Of a DNA stretch of 52,634 nucleotides, positions 49,143 through 52,634 are shown one piece after another; the first letter of the stretch is position 1, and the number at the start of each line of letters is the position of its first letter. A model generated the notes under the pieces. That model was given only the letters and a program-made list of their open reading frames with translations. It did not search any database and was not told the DNA's origin. The stretch is from Dehalococcoidia bacterium (GTDB taxonomy: Bacteria > Chloroflexota > Dehalococcoidia > SHYD01): assembly GCA_009692945.1 (NCBI GenBank), contig SHYD01000007.1, positions 1-52,634 on the forward strand, read 5' to 3'. The position numbers were made by a program, and so were the translations under genes.

Positions 49143-50165
49143 CTAACGCTTCTTGGCGAAGTTCGGGTCCCAGATCTTATCTGGTGCCGGAAGGTCGGTC
49201 AGGCCACCGAGTTTCCCCAAGGAGAGGGAGTTGTCGAGCCACTCCTTCTGGATGATGCCGTCATCCGACATCGTCATGATGATCACCTCAAAGCTCTTCT
49301 CGGCGATGGCCTTGTCCTGCTTGCTGAACTTGGTCAGGAAGTCCACCGTGTAATCGCGGTTCTTCTTCATGTACTCCAGGGAATCGAAGAAGCCCTTGAC
49401 ATAGTTCTCAACCGCTTTGGGGTTCTTGGCAATAATGTCGTCGGAGGCGACAAACACGCTGGGGAGATTGGGCGGCATTTCCTTGCCGAAATCCACCAGG
49501 GGGCGCATCTCGCCCGTCGCCAGCGCCTGGAAGCTCAGCGGGGGCGGGATCACGCCGGCATCCACCTGGCCGGTCAACACGCTCTGATACAGCGCCGGGA
49601 AGCCCACCGGGAGATTCTCCGCTTTGATCTTGGCATTCTGAATCGCCCACAGCGTGAAATAGTCCGTGGTGCTGCCCTTGGCGGTGATAGCGATCTTTTT
49701 GCCCTCCAGGTCTTTCATCGCCTGGATGTTGGACTTGGCGGCGGTCATGATGTACCACGCGTTCGGGCGGAACTGGTCCGTGGCAATGATCTTCTGCTTG
49801 GCGCCCTTGGCGATAGCCGCAGCTGCGCCTGGCGGGAAGTAGTGGATGATGTCCGCTGAGCCGCCCAGAATTGCCTCCTGGGCCGCTGACCCGCTGGCGT
49901 ACTCGGTGACTTTGACATCTAACCCGTATTTTTCGAAGAACCCTTTCTCGACGCCAACGGCCTGCGGCGCCGTGATGTCGCTGCGTCCGGCGGTGCCCAC
50001 CTTCAAGGTCACCTTCTGCGCCGGCGCCGCCGGAGCGGCCGCTGGCTGACCCGCGCCCGCCGGTTGCGCCGCCGGGGCCGCGGCAGGCGCGCATCCACTC
50101 AACACCACCGCCAAGGCGGCAGTCACCGATACCCGTTTAGCCCAACGGTCCAAGCCAGTCTTCAT
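49143..50165 (-). CDS. ABC transporter substrate-binding lipoprotein (NitT/TauT type)
   Basis: The 340-aa protein has a lipoprotein signal with Cys25 (AVVLSGCAP), an Ala/Pro linker and a NMT1/SsuA-like fold: LKVGTAGRSDITAPQAVGVE, KGFFEKYGLDVKVTEYASGS, AAQEAILGGSADIIHYFPPG, MKDLEGKKIAITAKGST and ALYQSVLTGQVDAGVIPPP. Family members bind sulfonates, nitrate, thiamine precursors or aromatic acids. The ligand here is not determined. GGAGGAGGGTGAG precedes the ATG. It lies between the two permease genes. Confidence 0.92.
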   Translation of the reverse strand: MKTGLDRWAKRVSVTAALAVVLSGCAPAAAPAAQPAGAGQPAAAPAAPAQKVTLKVGTAGRSDITAPQAVGVEKGFFEKYGLDVKVTEYASGSAAQEAILGGSADIIHYFPPGAAAAIAKGAKQKIIATDQFRPNAWYIMTAAKSNIQAMKDLEGKKIAITAKGSTTDYFTLWAIQNAKIKAENLPVGFPALYQSVLTGQVDAGVIPPPLSFQALATGEMRPLVDFGKEMPPNLPSVFVASDDIIAKNPKAVENYVKGFFDSLEYMKKNRDYTVDFLTKFSKQDKAIAEKSFEVIIMTMSDDGIIQKEWLDNSLSLGKLGGLTDLPAPDKIWDPNFAKKR

Positions 50166-50201
50166 CTCACCCTCCTCCTCTGAATTCCAACTATCCTAAC
50201 C

Positions 50202-50972
50202 CTAACGCGATGCTTGATTCCACCACCCGATACGCCGCTCGGCCCTGGCGATGGCCCCGTTGACCAGGGCTGCCAGGGCTATCCCTAACAGCATCGCCAG
50301 GTATACATGTCCCGAGTCGAAGGTCGAGCGGTAGTACGAAATCATAAAACCCAAACCACCGACGGAGAGCAACATTTCCCCCACGAGGACCCCGATCACG
50401 GCTAATCCGGCGCCGACTCGCAGTCCAGAGACGATCTGCGGCAGGGCGAAGGGGATGAGCACTTTCGTGTACATCTGCATCCGGGTCGCTCCGAGGGCCC
50501 GACCCAAGAGAAGCGTCCGGTCCTCAACCATCGAAACCGCCGCGGCGGTCGACAGCACGATCGGGAAGATCGCAGTCGCCGCGGCAAAGGTGATCTTGGA
50601 AGTGGAGCCGAATCCCAGCCAGAGCACCGCCAGCGGATAGAGGACCACCCACGGCAGTGCGTACGCCGATTCCAACAACGGCCCCAAAAAACGGAACGCC
50701 CGCACCGAACTCCCCAAAACAACGCCGGCCGTCAAGCCGATGACCCAAGCGATGCCTATCGCTGCTGCGGCCTCCAATACGGTGATGTTGGTATGCATCA
50801 AAACCGCACCGGGGTCCTGCACCAACGCCGCCAAGATCGCCGACGGGGGCGCCACGATGATCCGGTTGATCCAGCCAACCGTTGGGATCAACTCCCAGAG
50901 CGCCAGCAGCGCGGCCACCAGCAGGGCCCACTTGATCTTGGTCCCCAAGCTAGCCGACCTCAGGCAGCGCAT
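50202..50972 (-). CDS. ABC transporter permease (SsuC/TauC type), second of two
   Basis: I chose the ATG at 50972, which overlaps the amidohydrolase stop; a TTG about nine codons later with GAGG upstream is also possible. The product is about 256 aa with six membrane helices. The EAA loop is VEDRTLLLGRALGATRMQMY, preceding IPFALPQIVSGLRVGAG. IIVAPPSAILAALVQDP at the start and YYRSTFDSGHVYLAMLLGI near the end match NitT/TauT permeases. Two different permeases around one binding protein may form a heterodimer. Confidence 0.9.
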   Translation of the reverse strand: MRCLRSASLGTKIKWALLVAALLALWELIPTVGWINRIIVAPPSAILAALVQDPGAVLMHTNITVLEAAAAIGIAWVIGLTAGVVLGSSVRAFRFLGPLLESAYALPWVVLYPLAVLWLGFGSTSKITFAAATAIFPIVLSTAAAVSMVEDRTLLLGRALGATRMQMYTKVLIPFALPQIVSGLRVGAGLAVIGVLVGEMLLSVGGLGFMISYYRSTFDSGHVYLAMLLGIALAALVNGAIARAERRIGWWNQASR

Positions 50973-52020
50973 AGAGGGCACGCGCGTTGTCGTCCAGAAT
51001 CTTGCGGCGGGTGGCGGCCGGCACCACATCCATCTCGCTGAAGGTCTTAAGAGCAAACAGCTCAGTTGAGCTGTCGGCGTGGCCGTAATCGGTGCCGATC
51101 ACCAGGTTGTCGTCCCCCACCTGCCCGATGATGTAGGGCAGATCGTCGCTGGTCTGGCAGGTCACGTAGATCCCCTGTTCGCGCAGCACGTCGTTGCTGA
51201 ATGGCCGCTCCATCCGTTCGAAGCGGCGGGCGATGTCGTTCAGGGCATAGGGGATCCACTGGGAGCTCAGTTCGATGAACCCAAACCGGAGCCCTGGAAA
51301 ACGCTTGGGTATCTCATTGAAAACGACGTGATGAAACGCCCCCACTCCGACCAGCTTGAATCGGGAGAAGCCCGCCTCTTCAGCGTAGAAATCGGAGAGG
51401 GCGAAGCTGCCGTTGCCGGTGTGCACACAGACCGAAAGGTCCAGATTGAGGGCCTCGTCGTACACCGGGAAGAAGTAGGGGTCGTTCAGCATCTTGTCGC
51501 CGCACTCGATGCCGCGTACGAACACGGCACATGCCCCGTGCTGCTTGGCGTACCGCATCTCCGTCAGCGCCTCATCCACCGTGCGGAGCGGCAGCACCAC
51601 TGCCCACCGCAGCCGGCCGCCCCCTTGGCGCCAGATTTCAGCCAACCAACGGTTGTACGCCCGCGAATAGGCGAGTTCGATGTCCGCCCGATCGGTGTAC
51701 GGGTTGATGAACATGGTGGGGAACAGCACCTGCAGGTCCGTGCCCAACTCGTCCATATGGCGCAGGCGGGCCGCCACGTCCTCCATGGAACTGGAGTGTT
51801 CTGGCGGCTGCACCTTCTCCTGCAGTTGGCCGGCGCCGAACGCGTCCAGCGTGCCGCGGCGCAGCGGCTTGAGCCGCCCGTCGACCAGCCAGAACTCCTT
51901 GCCCTCGTCCTTCCCTGTCCCGGCCAACCGCATCGGCCGGAACTGCTGCCCCTCGGCATCGAGGTAGTCCCAGGTCCGCTCGTTTTCGATGACATGGGCA
52001 TCGGCATCGATAATTGCCAT
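50950..52020 (-). CDS. Amidohydrolase_2 family metal-dependent hydrolase/decarboxylase
   Basis: Start at the ATG at 52020 (MAIIDADAHVIENERTWDYL). The 356-aa TIM-barrel protein belongs to the ACMSD-like amidohydrolase-2 group: the DADAHV metal motif (5-10), GTDLQVLFPTMFINPYTDR, AYSRAYNRWLAEIWRQGGGR, CVHTGNGSF with a ligand histidine, RFPGLRFGFIELSSQWIPYA and VIGTDYGHADS with the final aspartate. Such enzymes decarboxylate or hydrolyse aromatic-derived acids. It overlaps the second permease gene, so the permease's substrate may be its substrate or precursor. Confidence 0.88.
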   Translation of the reverse strand: MAIIDADAHVIENERTWDYLDAEGQQFRPMRLAGTGKDEGKEFWLVDGRLKPLRRGTLDAFGAGQLQEKVQPPEHSSSMEDVAARLRHMDELGTDLQVLFPTMFINPYTDRADIELAYSRAYNRWLAEIWRQGGGRLRWAVVLPLRTVDEALTEMRYAKQHGACAVFVRGIECGDKMLNDPYFFPVYDEALNLDLSVCVHTGNGSFALSDFYAEEAGFSRFKLVGVGAFHHVVFNEIPKRFPGLRFGFIELSSQWIPYALNDIARRFERMERPFSNDVLREQGIYVTCQTSDDLPYIIGQVGDDNLVIGTDYGHADSSTELFALKTFSEMDVVPAATRRKILDDNARALYALPEVG

Positions 52021-52098
52021 GGATGTCCCTCCGCCGCCCGGACTGAATTGTGTCATCATACTGCGCGCAACCAGCCGCCGCAACAACGGGTCCCCGCC

Positions 52099-52264
52099 GT
52101 AAGAGTTCACAATTGAGGATACTATCGGGCTCAGGAGCGGGAGTGCACGAGGGCGGCAGCCCTCTGCCGGGGGCGTGGGGGTACCCCCCACCGAGGATTC
52201 TCCTCTTTGTTTTCCGGGGTGGGGGTGTGGTTCATGCCGCTGGCCCCTGAGTCCGAACTCATAC
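52099..52264 (+). repeat. MITE-like palindromic repeat, copy H
   Basis: A 166-bp copy in the same orientation as copy A. Left end GTAAGAGTTCACAATTGAGG; right end CCTGAGTCCGAACTCATAC is its imperfect inversion. The internal GAGGGCGGCAGCCCTC and GTGGGGGTACCCCCCAC hairpins are intact. Confidence 0.85.
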
Positions 52265-52272
52265 TCCCCGCC

Positions 52273-52427
52273 GTATCTGTTCAGACATGAAGGGGTGCTG
52301 CTTGATCGTTTGCCCCACCCCCCAAGAAAAGAGATGGTTTTGTTTCTGGGGGAACACCCCCAGTCCCCCGGCAGGATGGCTTCGCCCCCTGCACCCTCGT
52401 GCCGGAACCCCGAGCCTGAACTTGTAC
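52273..52427 (-). repeat. MITE-like palindromic repeat, copy I
   Basis: A 155-bp copy in reverse orientation only eight bases after copy H. Its ends GTATCTGTTCAG (52273) and CTGAACTTGTAC (to 52427) are inverted. The hairpin sequences CTGGGGGAACACCCCCAG and GGCTTCGCCCCCTGCA are diverged from copies A, E and H. Copies H and I together form a larger inverted pair. Confidence 0.8.
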
Positions 52428-52481
52428 TCCCCGCCGCCGGCCCTCAGCCCTGCTTCACGCCCCCTCATGCCCGCCTTCACG

Positions 52482-52634
52482 TGTAGACCATCAGTGAATC
52501 TGTCCGCTATAGCCATCAGTGATTCTGTCCTTTTGGCTTAAGACGCCAGACGTGGCCTGGCCCGGGTTTAGGTGGCCGGGGCGGGGATGCAGGGGTGGTG
52601 GACAAGATGGACAGCGGCGGACCGCTGCCCACTT
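52482..52634 (+). mobile_element. Probable insertion-sequence terminus with tandem 18-bp repeats (truncated by window end)
   Basis: After TGTAGA (52482) come two direct repeats, CCATCAGTGAATCTGTCC (52488-52505) and CCATCAGTGATTCTGTCC (52513-52530), one mismatch, 25 bases apart. Multiple tandem transposase-binding repeats beside a TG terminus are typical of IS21-like and some other IS families. A possible start for an element gene (GTGGTGGACAAGATGGAC, from 52595) runs off the edge. The family cannot be assigned from this much sequence. Confidence 0.5.

Noticed and set aside
15985..52427. CRISPR array
   Set aside because: The repeats are dispersed singly between genes, on both strands, without regular spacers; no cas gene is present.
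52175..52486. Open frames over repeat copies H and I
   Set aside because: Repeat-derived Pro/Arg-rich translations without start signals.

Overview
The window is a high-GC bacterial chromosomal segment with about 50 protein genes on both strands. It carries no rRNA and no complete tRNA. I infer a member of Chloroflexota, probably Dehalococcoidia/SAR202-like, with modest confidence. The basis is the combination of hrcA/grpE under a CIRCE element, bactofilin, NorQ/NorD-like ATPase and VWA proteins, many orphan catabolic and uptake genes, and intergenic palindromic repeats of a kind I associate with that phylum. No marker gene settles the taxonomy.

Layout. 1-1500: an apparent end of an integrated element. 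It holds a frameshifted excisionase-like helix-turn-helix gene, a long inverted repeat and the 3' part of a tRNA-Val gene, then about 900 bp without a recognisable gene. 1528-5116: a rightward, mostly overlapping operon (S51-like peptidase, maf, two cysteine-rich proteins, a luciferase-like flavin oxidoreductase). 5155-6503 (-): methyltransferase and PIG-L deacetylase. 6593-11055: pyrG behind a strong promoter, rho, and a LysM/M23 cell-wall peptidase. 11144-15847 (-): MBL-fold protein, bioY, fabH, an ECF sigma factor with a putative membrane anti-sigma, a Rieske-only protein and a diguanylate cyclase. 16388-19730: a small uncharacterised catabolic cluster (MetE-C-like, Asp/Glu-racemase-fold protein, methyltransferase, VOC protein).

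20364-25133 is the heat-shock locus. hrcA-grpE lie behind a perfect CIRCE operator, face dnaJ-prmA-rsmE on the other strand, and have no dnaK. 25251-28880: ferritin-like protein, a large secreted subtilisin and a bactofilin. 28976-33420: a small membrane protein, glutamate dehydrogenase, a GT39-type membrane glycosyltransferase and a class II aldolase. 33465-35897 (-): zinc alcohol dehydrogenase and an orphan Tat/lipoprotein binding protein. 36394-42440 (-): coaE, a MoxR/NorQ-like AAA ATPase, a metallophosphoesterase, a 1078-residue alpha-solenoid/VWA protein and a HAD phosphatase. 42770-43890: VOC protein, solitary HicB-like protein and a 64-aa protein, ended by a textbook terminator. 43956-52020 (-): a catabolic/uptake cassette (amidohydrolase, two ABC permeases, a NitT/TauT-type binding protein, an ATPase, hydantoinase B, a TPP-dependent enzyme).

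Two things cut across the genes. First, a family of roughly 155-167 bp MITE-like palindromic elements with imperfect terminal inverted repeats sits in many intergenic gaps, with shorter relatives. Second, three loci (excisionase, rsmE, a membrane-protein/domain pair near 20055) each need the same kind of single extra base to be explained. They are either young pseudogenes or assembly errors. The right edge (52482 onward) looks like the terminus of an insertion sequence with two 18-bp tandem repeats.
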